Source of the DNA: Mycobacterium sp. ENV421
GTDB taxonomy: Bacteria; Actinomycetota; Actinomycetes; Mycobacteriales; Mycobacteriaceae
Assembly (NCBI RefSeq): GCF_002887815.1
Contig: NZ_PDHO01000011.1
Location: forward strand, 89,053 to 153,052
Length of the DNA stretch: 64,000 nucleotides
Direction: 5' to 3'
Below the pieces are notes generated by a model, which did no database searches, was not told the DNA's origin, and saw only the letters and a list, made by a program, of their open reading frames with translations. The position numbers were made by a program, and so were the translations under genes. Positions 42,446 to 51,726 of the stretch are shown one piece after another (position 1 is the first letter of the stretch; each line of letters opens with the position of its first letter).

Positions 42446-44143
42446 GTGAGCGAAACCCCCGATCTCAAGCCCCGCAGTCGCGACGTCACCGACGGTCTGG
42501 AGAAGGCCGCCGCCCGCGGGATGCTCCGCGCGGTAGGCATGGGCGACGAGGACTTCGTCAAGCCGCAGATCGGGGTGGCGTCGTCCTGGAACGAGATCAC
42601 GCCGTGCAACCTGTCGCTGCAGCGGCTCGCGCAGTCGGCCAAGGACGGCGTGCATGCCGCGGGCGGCTACCCGATGGAGTTCGGCACCATCTCGGTGTCC
42701 GACGGCATCTCGATGGGCCACGAGGGCATGCACTTCTCGCTGGTGTCGCGCGAGGTGATCGCCGACAGCGTGGAGACGGTCATGATGGCCGAGCGGCTGG
42801 ACGGCTCGGTGCTGCTGGCCGGCTGCGACAAGTCGCTGCCCGGCATGCTGATGGCCGCCGCGCGACTGGATCTGGCCGCGGTGTTCCTCTACGCGGGTTC
42901 GATCCTGCCGGGCCGGGCCAAGCTGTCGGACGGCACGGAGATGGACGTGACGATCATCGACGCGTTCGAGGCTGTCGGCGCGTGCGCGCGGGGGCTGATG
43001 TCGCGCGAGGACGTCGACACCATCGAGCGGGCGATCTGTCCGGGCGAGGGTGCCTGCGGCGGCATGTTCACCGCCAACACGATGGCGTCGGCGGCTGAGG
43101 CGCTGGGGATGTCGTTGCCGGGCAGCGCGGCACCGCCTGCCACCGACCGCCGCCGCGACGGCTATGCGCGGCGCAGTGGCGAGGCGGTCGTGGAGCTGCT
43201 TCGCCGCGGGATCACCGCCCGCGACATCCTGACCAAGGAAGCCTTCGAGAACGCGATCGCGGTCGTGATGGCGTTCGGTGGGTCCACCAACGCGGTGCTG
43301 CACCTGATGGCGATCGCGCACGAGGCCAACGTGAAGCTGGACCTGGCGGACTTCACCCGCATCGGCGCCAAGGTGCCGCACCTGGCCGACGTCAAGCCGT
43401 TCGGCAAGCACGTGATGTTCGACGTCGATCGCATCGGCGGTGTGCCGGTGGTCATGAAAGCACTGTTGGACGCTGGCCTTTTACACGGTGGCGTCATGAC
43501 GGTCACCGGTGAGACGATGGCCGCCAACCTGGCCCACATCGCGCCGCCGGATCCGGACGGCAAAGTGCTTCGCGCGCTGAGCAATCCGATCCACCCGACC
43601 GGCGGCATCACGATCCTGCACGGCTCGCTCGCACCGGAGGGCGCGGTGGTCAAGTCGGCCGGCTTCGACTCCGATGTGTTCGAGGGCACCGCACGGGTTT
43701 TCGACGGCGAGCGCGCAGCGATGGACGCCTTGGAGGACGGCACGATCGTGGCCAACGACGTCGTCGTCATCCGCTACGAAGGCCCCAAGGGCGGCCCCGG
43801 CATGCGCGAGATGCTGGCGATCACCGGCGCGATCAAGGGCGCCGGGCTCGGCAAGGACGTGCTGTTGATGACCGACGGCCGGTTCTCCGGTGGCACCACC
43901 GGTCTGTGCGTCGGGCACATCGCGCCGGAGGCGGTCGACGGTGGCCCCATCGCGTTCGTGCGCGACGGTGACCGGATCCGTCTCGACGTCGGCAACGGCA
44001 CGCTGGACGTGCTGGTCGATGAGGCCGAATTCGATTCGCGCAAGGCGGGATTCACCCCGCCCGCGCCGAAGTACACCACCGGTGTGCTGGCCAAATACCG
44101 GAAGCTGGTCGGCTCGGCAGCGAACGGCGCGGTCTGCGGGTAG
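42446..44143 (+). CDS. ilvD: Dihydroxy-acid dehydratase
   Basis: 565 residues. DHAD converts dihydroxy-isovalerate and dihydroxy-methylvalerate to the 2-keto acids in valine, isoleucine and pantothenate synthesis. Fe-S ligand cysteines lie in [17 protein letters not shown] and [14 protein letters not shown]; the C-terminal [16 protein letters not shown] holds catalytic residues. GTG at 42446 follows the variable N-terminus seen in mycobacterial IlvD; an in-frame start at 42359 would cross the RicR operator and is rejected. Rv0189c is the counterpart. Its cluster is a copper-sensitive target, and it shares its promoter region with the copper operon. Confidence 0.96.
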   Translation: MSETPDLKPRSRDVTDGLEKAAARGMLRAVGMGDEDFVKPQIGVASSWNEITPCNLSLQRLAQSAKDGVHAAGGYPMEFGTISVSDGISMGHEGMHFSLVSREVIADSVETVMMAERLDGSVLLAGCDKSLPGMLMAAARLDLAAVFLYAGSILPGRAKLSDGTEMDVTIIDAFEAVGACARGLMSREDVDTIERAICPGEGACGGMFTANTMASAAEALGMSLPGSAAPPATDRRRDGYARRSGEAVVELLRRGITARDILTKEAFENAIAVVMAFGGSTNAVLHLMAIAHEANVKLDLADFTRIGAKVPHLADVKPFGKHVMFDVDRIGGVPVVMKALLDAGLLHGGVMTVTGETMAANLAHIAPPDPDGKVLRALSNPIHPTGGITILHGSLAPEGAVVKSAGFDSDVFEGTARVFDGERAAMDALEDGTIVANDVVVIRYEGPKGGPGMREMLAITGAIKGAGLGKDVLLMTDGRFSGGTTGLCVGHIAPEAVDGGPIAFVRDGDRIRLDVGNGTLDVLVDEAEFDSRKAGFTPPAPKYTTGVLAKYRKLVGSAANGAVCG

Positions 44144-44187
44144 GTGTTCCCGCGGTCAGCCGCCGCCTGCTGGTGGGGGTGTGTGTG

Positions 44188-44231
44188 TTGTTCAGAACGT
44201 GATAGCACCAGTGATATCGCGTTCTGAACAA
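44188..44231. terminator. Long hairpin between converging ilvD and exported-protein gene
   Basis: TTGTTCAGAACG (44188-44199) and CGTTCTGAACAA (44220-44231) pair perfectly; the arms extend inward to 20 bp with two mismatches around a CCAG loop. It is probably a bidirectional terminator. Confidence 0.55.
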
Positions 44232-44266
44232 ACACATGGTGACCCCCGGCGCGGGAGCACCCACGA

Positions 44267-45721
44267 CTAGCTGGCCCGCTTGGACCCGCCCACGCCCTTC
44301 TTGGCAGATGCCTTCGGCGCTGAACTCTTCTTGCTCGACGTCGTAGTCGACTTCTTCGACGGCTTGCCCGATTTCGCGCTGGGCGCCAACGGCGTCACAG
44401 CCGACGGCGTGGTCACCGCGGCCGCCGTCACCGTGGGCTCCGGCGCCGGTGCGGGCGTAGTCGTCGTCGACTTGCCGCTCAACACATCCCGGAATCCGGT
44501 GAACAGTGCCTTGGCCACGTCGCCGGGCACCGCGGCCCACTCCTGCGGCGTCAGCGTCGCCTGTGACAGGAACGGGATGTACTGCGACGACTGGTCATAC
44601 GTGCGGTTGTAGGTGCCGCCCTCGCTGGGCGTCTGCACGTCGGTGTAGCCGATGTTCACCAGAATGGACAGCGCAGGCTGCAACGCATCGGCCAGCGGGG
44701 TGCCCAGTGTGATCGGGATCTTCGCCGCCTTGAAGACCGCGTTGAGGATGCGCGACGGCAGCCGCAGCGGCTCCAGTAGCGGCAGGTCGGTGGGCACCAG
44801 CGTGCTGTACGTGGTGCTGGGGGCGCCCAGGGTCAGCAACGCGATGAGGTTGCCCTCGATCGTGTTGATGCTGGCGCCCTGCAGCTCCGCGCCGCCGAGC
44901 AGGTAGGTCGGGAGCACGCTCGCCATGAAAGAGTTGGCCAGCGAGAACGGGTTCAGCGTCTCCGGAAAATCCGACAGCATGTCATAGCCGAGGGCGACGT
45001 TGACGAACGCACCGTTGAACTTGATGCCGAGGCTCGAACCGGAGCCGGCGTTCGGGCTGACCGGGTTCGTCCCGAACAGGTTGAAGATCGGGGCGAAACG
45101 CGCGTACAGACCCCCATTGGGAGTCTCGGGATTGCGCACCAACGCAATCGGCAGGTTGGTGACGTTGGTGCCCTGGACGCAGGTGACGCCCGACGAACAC
45201 GGCTGGCCCGTGATCGAACTGACCTTGCCGGCGGCGACCAGCGGATCGTATCCCGGCAGCGTGTTGCCGTTGGCGCTGGACAGTAGGGCTTGATAGGTCT
45301 GGAGCGCAGCGGGAACGCCTGTGCCCGAGGCGATCAGTAGCGGACCGGTGGGACTGCTCGCCAGGATGTTCGGCCGGGTCGCGGTGCCGAGAACGTATCC
45401 ACCGAAAGGCGCCGCGTTCAGGGTGTTGTTCAGTCCGACCGGGTCCGCTTTCTGCCAGTCGAAGGCCAGCGTGATGGACCCGATGACGGGGATGTTGTCG
45501 AAGGTGAAGCTGTCCACCCCGAGTTCGTTGATGAGCCACAGCAGCGGCCCGGTCGTGGTGGTGTCGAGGGTCAGGGCGTTTGCGGCGGGCGCCACGGGTT
45601 CGGCGACGGTGCCCATCGTCATCGCCACGGCGGTGGCAGCCGCTGCGCCGAGCAACGCGGACTTCCTGCTCCCGGCCGTCACTGCCCGCCGGATCTTGTT
45701 TGAAAACGCCACAGCTACCAT
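44267..45721 (-). CDS. Exported mycobacterial protein of unknown function with Lys/Ser/Thr-rich tail
   Basis: 484 residues. A signal peptide (about 1-48, ending PAANALTLD) leads to a 370-residue domain with segments such as WLINELGVDSFTFDNIPVIG, PILNxxLADALQPALSILVNIGY-like text and LTPQEWAAVPGDVAKAL, loosely reminiscent of the C-terminal part of PE-PPE-domain proteins; no GxSxG elbow was identified. Two Cys (SSITGQPCSSGVTC) may form a disulfide. The tail (about 415-484) is Pro/Ala then Ser/Lys-rich, suggesting cell-wall interaction. It is isolated between terminators. No function is assigned. Confidence 0.7.
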   Translation of the reverse strand: MVAVAFSNKIRRAVTAGSRKSALLGAAAATAVAMTMGTVAEPVAPAANALTLDTTTTGPLLWLINELGVDSFTFDNIPVIGSITLAFDWQKADPVGLNNTLNAAPFGGYVLGTATRPNILASSPTGPLLIASGTGVPAALQTYQALLSSANGNTLPGYDPLVAAGKVSSITGQPCSSGVTCVQGTNVTNLPIALVRNPETPNGGLYARFAPIFNLFGTNPVSPNAGSGSSLGIKFNGAFVNVALGYDMLSDFPETLNPFSLANSFMASVLPTYLLGGAELQGASINTIEGNLIALLTLGAPSTTYSTLVPTDLPLLEPLRLPSRILNAVFKAAKIPITLGTPLADALQPALSILVNIGYTDVQTPSEGGTYNRTYDQSSQYIPFLSQATLTPQEWAAVPGDVAKALFTGFRDVLSGKSTTTTPAPAPEPTVTAAAVTTPSAVTPLAPSAKSGKPSKKSTTTSSKKSSAPKASAKKGVGGSKRAS

Positions 45722-45826
45722 CTGAAACCCCCGATCGCCGCCCCCACGAGGCTGTTTTGCGAAGATAACCCCTCAGGTCGGCGGTGGTGGGGATTTGGCA
45801 ATCTCTGTTGCCAGAGGTGACAGCCG

Positions 45827-46609
45827 TCAGGTTTCAGCGAACTCCGCGTAAATTCTCGGCAGGAAGCTCGCGAGGTGGTTCATCTCCTGCGCACAGTGCA
45901 CCAGCAGGTCCCGCGGCTCGGGCAGCTGATGTGCGGCGATCGGGCGGATCACCGAATCGGCCAGCCGGTTGCCGCGGCGCACCCCGATGTAGGGACCACC
46001 CATCCAGAACCGCGATCGCATTTCCGCCCCGCCTGGCACCGCCCGGACGTGGTGGATGAACCAGCCGATGTCGACCGGCACCTCGCTGGACCCCAGCCGC
46101 GCGCACACCGCGACGTCGGCGCCCAGCCGGGATGCGTCGAGGCCAAGCGCCGACGGTTCGAGGAATGCGATGGCCGCCTTGGCGTAGGCCGAGCCAAGGT
46201 ATTCCTCGATGATCGAGGTCCGTCCGACGTAGCTGCCGTCGGGCCCGCTGTCACCCCAGTGCGCCGAGGCATGCGCGCGCGGATGCCACAGCTTGTAGCG
46301 GCTGGACTCGCTGCCGTGCCAGCCGAACCACCAGTCCCACATCGCCGGGGTGACGCCGGGCATGTCGGTGCGGATCGCGACGTGGAATCCGCCGCCGCGC
46401 AGCGCGCCGTAGCCGTTCTCGGTCTGTTGATACCCCTCGTCGAGAAGCGTTGCCGCCGAATCGAATCCGAGCATCGTCTGATCGGCCTGCGGACCGTGCT
46501 CGAGTGCGACGACGGCGTGCCGCGGCAGGTCGGCCATCTGCGGATCGAAGTACTTGCCCCACCCGGTGTCCCCGTCACCGGGGCGGTAACCCAGGTACGT
46601 CTCGGCCAT
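45827..46609 (-). CDS. PhlG/phloretin-hydrolase-like C-C hydrolase
   Basis: 260 residues resembling the DAPG-hydrolase PhiG/PhlG domain: WWFGWHGSESSRYKLWHPRAH (centred near residue 103, written in part) and HCAQE at H238-E242, the HxxxE pair that supplies two zinc ligands in PhlG. This family cleaves an acyl group from acylphloroglucinols or phloretin, a retro-Claisen C-C hydrolysis. The ATG overlaps the stop of the flavin oxidase (TGATG), so the two enzymes are co-translated, and an IclR regulator is divergent. It probably works in breakdown of an acylated phenolic or 1,3-diketone; substrate unknown. Confidence 0.78.
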   Translation of the reverse strand: MAETYLGYRPGDGDTGWGKYFDPQMADLPRHAVVALEHGPQADQTMLGFDSAATLLDEGYQQTENGYGALRGGGFHVAIRTDMPGVTPAMWDWWFGWHGSESSRYKLWHPRAHASAHWGDSGPDGSYVGRTSIIEEYLGSAYAKAAIAFLEPSALGLDASRLGADVAVCARLGSSEVPVDIGWFIHHVRAVPGGAEMRSRFWMGGPYIGVRRGNRLADSVIRPIAAHQLPEPRDLLVHCAQEMNHLASFLPRIYAEFAET

Positions 46610-47949
46610 CAGAGTCGTCCCATCCAGCTGTGGAACCGGCCGTCGGGGTCGTACTGGGCTCGTACCCGATCGAGCCGGGCCATGCTCTCATCGGTGACGA
46701 ATTTGGCGGGGCGGCGGCCCAGATTCTCGTCGGCCAGCTGGATTCCACTCGCCAGCGATGCCATCGACGCCATATTGGATCGTGGCCAATCGCTGTACTT
46801 GTCGTCGTCGGCCGGGTCCAGCCAACCGGCATACAGCGCCAGGTAGATCTCGCTTTCCAAGCTGTAGGCCATGTCCTGGCGCTGCGGCGACGGGCCCCAG
46901 TTCAGCCATAGGAAGTGCGCGGGGTGCGGCGGCAGGGTGTCCAAAATGCGGTGGATACCCGGCATCAGCTCGGCGGCCGAGGCGTTGGTCCACATGTTGT
47001 CGGCGGTGTAGCGATGATCCTCCAGATAGTTGCTCATCACCGCGGTGTACCAATCCGCAAGGGCCATCGGCGCATACGGAACGGCGATGAGTGCCTTGTC
47101 GACGACGGGACACTGGTCGAGCAGATTGAAGGCCTCCTTGGCTTCGGCCTCGGTGTCGGCAAACGCCGGTGAGGCCATCACGATCGCCGGCCGGTCGATG
47201 CCCGCGTTCGGCACGCTCCTGGTGGCGACGATCTGCAACTCGACGCGGCGGTCGACGTCGGCGGAGATGCCACGGGCCCAGGTGAAGATCTCGTCGGCGA
47301 GCTCCATCGGGTAGGCGTAGAAGCTGCTGCCCAGCACCGCCGGCTTCGAATACAGCTTGAGGTGGAACGCGGTGACGACGGCGAAGAAGCCCGGTCCGGC
47401 GCCGCGGGCCGCCCAGTACAGATCCGGGTGGTGGTCGGCGTCGATGTAGATCTGGTCGCCGTCAGCGGTCACCACGTCCAGCCCGATCACGCTTTCACAG
47501 GCCGGCCCGACCACCCTGCTGTTCCAGCCGTAACCGCCCTGCAGCAGATAACCGCCGATGCAGACGCCCTTGCAGTGCCCGGCGGGAAAGAACAGTCCGA
47601 CCGCATCGAGCTCGGCGGCCAGCACGCTGCCGCCCTTGCCCGGCCCCGCGACCGCGGTCATCGCGTCGACGTCGATGCTGGTCTGGTCGACTCGGCTCAT
47701 GTCCAGCAGCACCGCGCCGTCGCGCAGGTGGCTGGCTGCCCAGCTGTGGCCGCCGGACTTGATGCTGATCTGCTTGTTGTTGGCCTTCGCGTAGCGCACG
47801 GCCGCGACGACGTCGTCGGCGTCGACCGCCTGGACGATGACGTCCGGATAGCGGTCGGGCACCCGCTGGTTCCACACCGTCGCCCGGCGTGCGTTCTCGT
47901 ACCCGTCGTCACCGCGGAAGAAATGCCGACCCTCAGGAAGTGACCCCAC
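46609..47949 (-). CDS. FAD-linked oxidase of the berberine-bridge/HDNO type
   Basis: 446 residues. An FAD-binding PCMH domain (about 30-205) carries H68 in SGGHSW and C130 in GVCIGG, 62 residues apart exactly like the His and Cys that doubly attach FAD in berberine bridge enzyme, so bicovalent flavinylation is likely. The C-terminal BBE motif (near GRFHSWMG) replaces the usual NP-x-F-x-x-xQSI form. Such enzymes oxidise alcohols, amines or phenolics with O2. It is first in an operon with the PhlG-like hydrolase, behind an IclR-type operator. Confidence 0.85.
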   Translation of the reverse strand: MGSLPEGRHFFRGDDGYENARRATVWNQRVPDRYPDVIVQAVDADDVVAAVRYAKANNKQISIKSGGHSWAASHLRDGAVLLDMSRVDQTSIDVDAMTAVAGPGKGGSVLAAELDAVGLFFPAGHCKGVCIGGYLLQGGYGWNSRVVGPACESVIGLDVVTADGDQIYIDADHHPDLYWAARGAGPGFFAVVTAFHLKLYSKPAVLGSSFYAYPMELADEIFTWARGISADVDRRVELQIVATRSVPNAGIDRPAIVMASPAFADTEAEAKEAFNLLDQCPVVDKALIAVPYAPMALADWYTAVMSNYLEDHRYTADNMWTNASAAELMPGIHRILDTLPPHPAHFLWLNWGPSPQRQDMAYSLESEIYLALYAGWLDPADDDKYSDWPRSNMASMASLASGIQLADENLGRRPAKFVTDESMARLDRVRAQYDPDGRFHSWMGRL

Positions 47950-47968
47950 CGAAGCCTCCTATGGTTCA

Positions 47969-47985
47969 CATAGCGAATCGCTATG
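47969..47985. promoter_or_regulatory. IclR-type operator
   Basis: CATAGCGA-A-TCGCTATG is a perfect 8-bp-arm palindrome, 20 bp upstream of the oxidase start and 54 bp before the IclR gene. It is flanked by GGTTCA, a common extension of IclR-family sites. Confidence 0.7.
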
Positions 47986-48038
47986 ATCCGTAATGCGGCA
48001 CATTACCGCTGCGGCTACGCCGACGGAAGGGATGTCAG

Positions 48039-48800
48039 TTGACTGACGCGAAAATTTCTATGGTCGGCGCCGAACGTCCCTCGAATGCCCGGGACGACGG
48101 CATTCAGGTACTGCGCCGCGCCGCGGCCGCGCTCGACGAAATCGCCACCGCGCCGGGCCGGCTGCGCCTGGTGGACCTGCACAGCCGGCTGGGGCTCGCC
48201 AAGTCAACCGCGCGGCGGCTGCTCGTCGGTCTGGTCGAGGTGGGGTTCGCCGCAGTGGACGACGACGGCCGCATCGTGCTCGGGGATCGCCTGCTCGCTC
48301 TGGTCAATGCCGACGCCGCCCACATCACGTCCGCATTCCGGTCCACGTTGGAGCGGGTGGCCGAGGCAACCGGTGAGACGGTCGACCTCTCGGTGCATCG
48401 CGGTGGCCAGATGCTGTTCATCGACCAGATCGAGTCGCCGCACCGGTTACGCGCGGTCTCGGCGATCGGCGGGCGATTCACCTTGTGCGACACAGCCAAC
48501 GGCAAGGCCGTGCTGGCGTTGTTGGACGATGACGACCTCGAGCAGGCGCTCGCCGCCCTCGACCCGGGCCAGGCCGATCGGGTGCGCACCGAAATCCGGA
48601 CCGTCCGCACCGAGCGGGTGGCGTTCGATCGCGACGAGCACACCGACGGCATCTCGGCCGCGGGGATCGCGGGCCGCGCGGCCGGCGGCAACATCGTCGC
48701 GATCTCGGTGCCCGCCCCCACCGGGCGGTTCAACGCCCACTCCGACCGCATCGTCGCCGCCCTGCGCGAGGCTTTGGAGTCACCGGTCTGGACGGACTGA
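48039..48800 (+). CDS. IclR-family transcriptional regulator
   Basis: 253 residues: winged helix (about 20-85, LVDLHSRLGLAKSTARRLLVGL) and IclR effector domain (about 90-250, including ISAAGIAGRAAGGNIVAISVPAP). These proteins respond to aromatic or carboxylic metabolites. TTG at 48039 follows GGAAGGGA by 8 nt; ATG at 48060 is an alternative. It is divergent from the oxidase/PhlG-like operon with a perfect palindrome between, so it is the probable pathway regulator. Confidence 0.9.
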   Translation: MTDAKISMVGAERPSNARDDGIQVLRRAAAALDEIATAPGRLRLVDLHSRLGLAKSTARRLLVGLVEVGFAAVDDDGRIVLGDRLLALVNADAAHITSAFRSTLERVAEATGETVDLSVHRGGQMLFIDQIESPHRLRAVSAIGGRFTLCDTANGKAVLALLDDDDLEQALAALDPGQADRVRTEIRTVRTERVAFDRDEHTDGISAAGIAGRAAGGNIVAISVPAPTGRFNAHSDRIVAALREALESPVWTD

Positions 48801-48857
48801 ATCAAATCTGACCATCCGGTTGGTTGGGCTTGCCACCGGGGTCGATCGCAGAGCACA

Positions 48858-51089
48858 GTGGCAACCATGAGCCGCACCGCTTTGCGAATCTGCCCGTTCT
48901 GCGAGGCCACCTGCGGGATGGTCCTCACCATTGATGACAACGACCGGGTCAGTGCCGCCCGGGGCGATCGTGACGACGTGTTCAGTCACGGCTTCATCTG
49001 CCCGAAAGGGGCCAGCTTCCCCGAGTTGGACAACGACCCCGACCGGCTGCAGAAACCCCTGGTGCGCCGCGACGGTGAGCTGGTCGAGACCTCGTGGGCG
49101 GAGGCCTTCGCCGCGGCCGCCGGCGGGCTGCAGCGCGTCATCACCGACACCGGCGGCTCGTCGGTCGCGGTGTACCTGGGCAACCCGAACGCGCACACCA
49201 TCGCCGGGTCGCTGTACGGGCCGGTCGTGATCAAGTCGCTGGGCACCCGGCAGGTGTATTCGGCCAGCACACTGGACCAGATGCCCAAACACGTGTCCTG
49301 CGGATACCTGTTCGGCAACCCGCTGGCCTTCACCCTGCCCGACCTCGACCGCACCGACTACCTCGTCGTCATGGGCGCAAACCCGTTGGTGTCCAACGGT
49401 TCTCTGGCAACCGCCGCCGACTTCCCGGGTAAGCTCAAGGCATTGCGCCGTCGCGGTGGCACCTTGGTGGTGATCGATCCCAACCGGACCCGCACCGCCG
49501 AACTGGCCGACCGGCACATCGCGCCCCGCCCCGGCACCGACGCGGCACTGCTGTTCGCGGTCGCGCATGTGCTCTTCGATGAGGACCTGGTCGATCTGGG
49601 CAGGCTGGCCGAGCACGTCTCCGGTCTGGAGCGGGTGCGGGCGGCGGCGCAGGACTTCCCGCCGGAGGCGGTGGCCGGGCACTGCGGGGTGGACGCCGAC
49701 GAAATCCGAACGCTGGCACGCGAACTCGCCGCGGCCCCGAGCGCAGCGGTCTACGGTCGCATCGGCACCTCGACCGTCGAGTTCGGCACGTTGACCAGCT
49801 GGCTGGTCGACGTGGTGAACATCCTGACCGGCAATCTGGACCGCCCGGGCGGGGTGATGTTCGCCAGCTCGCCGATCGCCGGGGCGCCGCGCCCGCCGCG
49901 TCCGGGCCGCGGATTCGCCACCGGACGCTGGCGCAGCCGGGTCTCCGGCCATCCGGAGGCACTGTCCGAACTGCCCGCGGTCGCGCTTGCCGAGGAGATC
50001 GAGACCCCCGGCGACGGGCAGGTACGGGCGATGATCACGATCGCGGGCAACCCGGTGCTATCGGCACCCGACGGCGCCCGGCTGTCCGACGCCCTCGATG
50101 GCGTCGGCTTCATGGTGTCGGTGGACCCGTATCTCAACGAGACCACCAGGCACGCCGACGTGATCCTGCCGCCGCCTGCGCCTTCTCGCGCAGCGCATTA
50201 CGACCTCGCGCTCAGTGGGGCGGCGGTGCGCAACAACGCCCGGTATTCACCACCGGTACTGCCGCTGCCCGAAGGCAGGCCCGACGAGTGCGAGATCCTG
50301 GCGCGGCTGGCGCTGATCGTGCTGGGTATGGGCCCCGACGCCGATCCGGCCCTGGTGGACGAGCAGGTGATCGCGACCACCCTGGGCAAGGAGGTCGCCG
50401 ACGAACACTCGCCGGTGGCGGGCCGATCCGTCGAGGAGCTGACCGCGATGCTGCCCGAGGGCCGCGGTTTCGAACGACGGCTGGACATGATGCTGCGGCT
50501 GGGCCCGTTCGGGGACGGTTTCGGCGCGAAGCCGGACGGCCTGACCCTGCAGCGGCTGAAGGACACCCCGCATGGGGTGGACCTCGGCGCGCTGACCCCG
50601 CGGATCCCGGAGATTCTCCGAACCCCTTCGGGCACAATCGAATTGGATCCTGAGCCGATTCTCGCTGATATCCCGCGGCTGCAGGCCGCGCTGACGTCGG
50701 AGCCGGGGTTCCTGCTGATCGGCCGGCGACACCTGCGGTCCAACAATAGCTGGATGCACAATCTGCCCGCCCTGTCCGGCGGCACGAACCGCTGCACACT
50801 GCAGATCCATCCGGACGACGCCGCCCGGCTGGGCCTGGAGGAGATGGCTGTCGTCACCGGCCCGGGCGGGAAACTCGAAGTGCCCGTGGAGATCACCGAT
50901 GCGATCCGCCCCGGCGTGGTGTCACTGCCGCACGGGTGGGGGCATACCGAGCCGGGGACCCGGATGCGGGTGGCGGCGCAGCACCCGGGCGTGAACGTCA
51001 ACAACCTCAACGACGGCACGCTGCTGGATCCGTTGTCGGGCACCGCGGTATTGAACGCGCTGCCGGTGGAGGTGGCTCCGGCCGGCTAG
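48858..51089 (+). CDS. Molybdopterin oxidoreductase, DMSO-reductase family (Rv0197-like)
   Basis: 743 residues. An N-terminal 4Fe-4S motif C12-x2-C15-x3-C19-x28-C48 is followed by the Mo-bisMGD domains (VMGANPLVSNG, VVIDPNRTRTAELAD) and a C-terminal dinucleotide-binding domain (LRSNNSWMHNLP, PHGWGHTEPG). No Tat signal is evident, so it is cytosolic. The substrate is unknown: formate-dehydrogenase-like and nitrate-reductase-like members share this layout. GTG at 48858 or ATG at 48867 can start it. Rv0197 is the likely counterpart, but there it sits beside zmp1; here it lies 16 kb away. Confidence 0.85.
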   Translation: MATMSRTALRICPFCEATCGMVLTIDDNDRVSAARGDRDDVFSHGFICPKGASFPELDNDPDRLQKPLVRRDGELVETSWAEAFAAAAGGLQRVITDTGGSSVAVYLGNPNAHTIAGSLYGPVVIKSLGTRQVYSASTLDQMPKHVSCGYLFGNPLAFTLPDLDRTDYLVVMGANPLVSNGSLATAADFPGKLKALRRRGGTLVVIDPNRTRTAELADRHIAPRPGTDAALLFAVAHVLFDEDLVDLGRLAEHVSGLERVRAAAQDFPPEAVAGHCGVDADEIRTLARELAAAPSAAVYGRIGTSTVEFGTLTSWLVDVVNILTGNLDRPGGVMFASSPIAGAPRPPRPGRGFATGRWRSRVSGHPEALSELPAVALAEEIETPGDGQVRAMITIAGNPVLSAPDGARLSDALDGVGFMVSVDPYLNETTRHADVILPPPAPSRAAHYDLALSGAAVRNNARYSPPVLPLPEGRPDECEILARLALIVLGMGPDADPALVDEQVIATTLGKEVADEHSPVAGRSVEELTAMLPEGRGFERRLDMMLRLGPFGDGFGAKPDGLTLQRLKDTPHGVDLGALTPRIPEILRTPSGTIELDPEPILADIPRLQAALTSEPGFLLIGRRHLRSNNSWMHNLPALSGGTNRCTLQIHPDDAARLGLEEMAVVTGPGGKLEVPVEITDAIRPGVVSLPHGWGHTEPGTRMRVAAQHPGVNVNNLNDGTLLDPLSGTAVLNALPVEVAPAG

Positions 51090-51700
51090 TACAACACCTT
51101 GCGAATGTTGTCCTCGCAGTAGCGTTCCTCGAGGTCGGCGTCGGACCAGTCGTGCCGCAACGCCTTGGCCATCTGGGCCACGCTGGGCAGCGCGGTCGGA
51201 TTCCAGGTCTCCGGCTTCCAGGTATCCGAGCGCAGGAATGCCTTGGAGCAGTGGAAGAACACCTCGTCGATGTCGATCTCCAACGCCAGCAGCGGCCGCT
51301 GGCCCTTGACCGCCATGGCGTCGAAATAGTCGGCGTCGGCCAGGATGCGGCCCCGGCCGTTGATCCGCAGCGTGTCGCCGCGGCCCGGGATCACGAACAG
51401 GGTGCCGACGCCGGGACGCTGCAGCACGTTGAGATACCCGTCGACGCGCTTGTTGCCAGGCCGATCCGGGATGGCGATGGTGCGGTCGTCGATCACGTGG
51501 ACGAATCCCGCCGGATCCCCCTTCGGCGAAATGTCAACGCGTCCTTGCGCATCGGTGGTCGCCACGAACGCCAGCGGTGAATGCGCCAACCAGTCGCGCT
51601 GCACCGGCGACAGCCGGTCCTTCACCTTGTTGGCCACGTAGTGGTCGGGTTCGCCCACGATCTCCCGCAGCTGGGCAACGGTCGTCACTTCACGATGCAT
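51086..51700 (-). CDS. PPOX-class FMN-binding protein (MSMEG_1061-type)
   Basis: 204 residues with a split-barrel flavin domain: FVATTDAQGRVDISPKGDPAGFVHVIDD and PGVGTLFVIPGRGDTLRINGRGRI (quoted in part) match pyridoxamine-phosphate-oxidase-related proteins that bind FMN or F420. Reaction unknown. ATG at 51700 is taken; GTG at 51718 would add six residues and lacks a separate ribosome site. Its stop shares a CTAG with the oxidoreductase stop on the other strand. Confidence 0.8.
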   Translation of the reverse strand: MHREVTTVAQLREIVGEPDHYVANKVKDRLSPVQRDWLAHSPLAFVATTDAQGRVDISPKGDPAGFVHVIDDRTIAIPDRPGNKRVDGYLNVLQRPGVGTLFVIPGRGDTLRINGRGRILADADYFDAMAVKGQRPLLALEIDIDEVFFHCSKAFLRSDTWKPETWNPTALPSVAQMAKALRHDWSDADLEERYCEDNIRKVLY

Positions 51701-51726
51701 CGCCTCAGTATCCTCCACCGCGCCGG

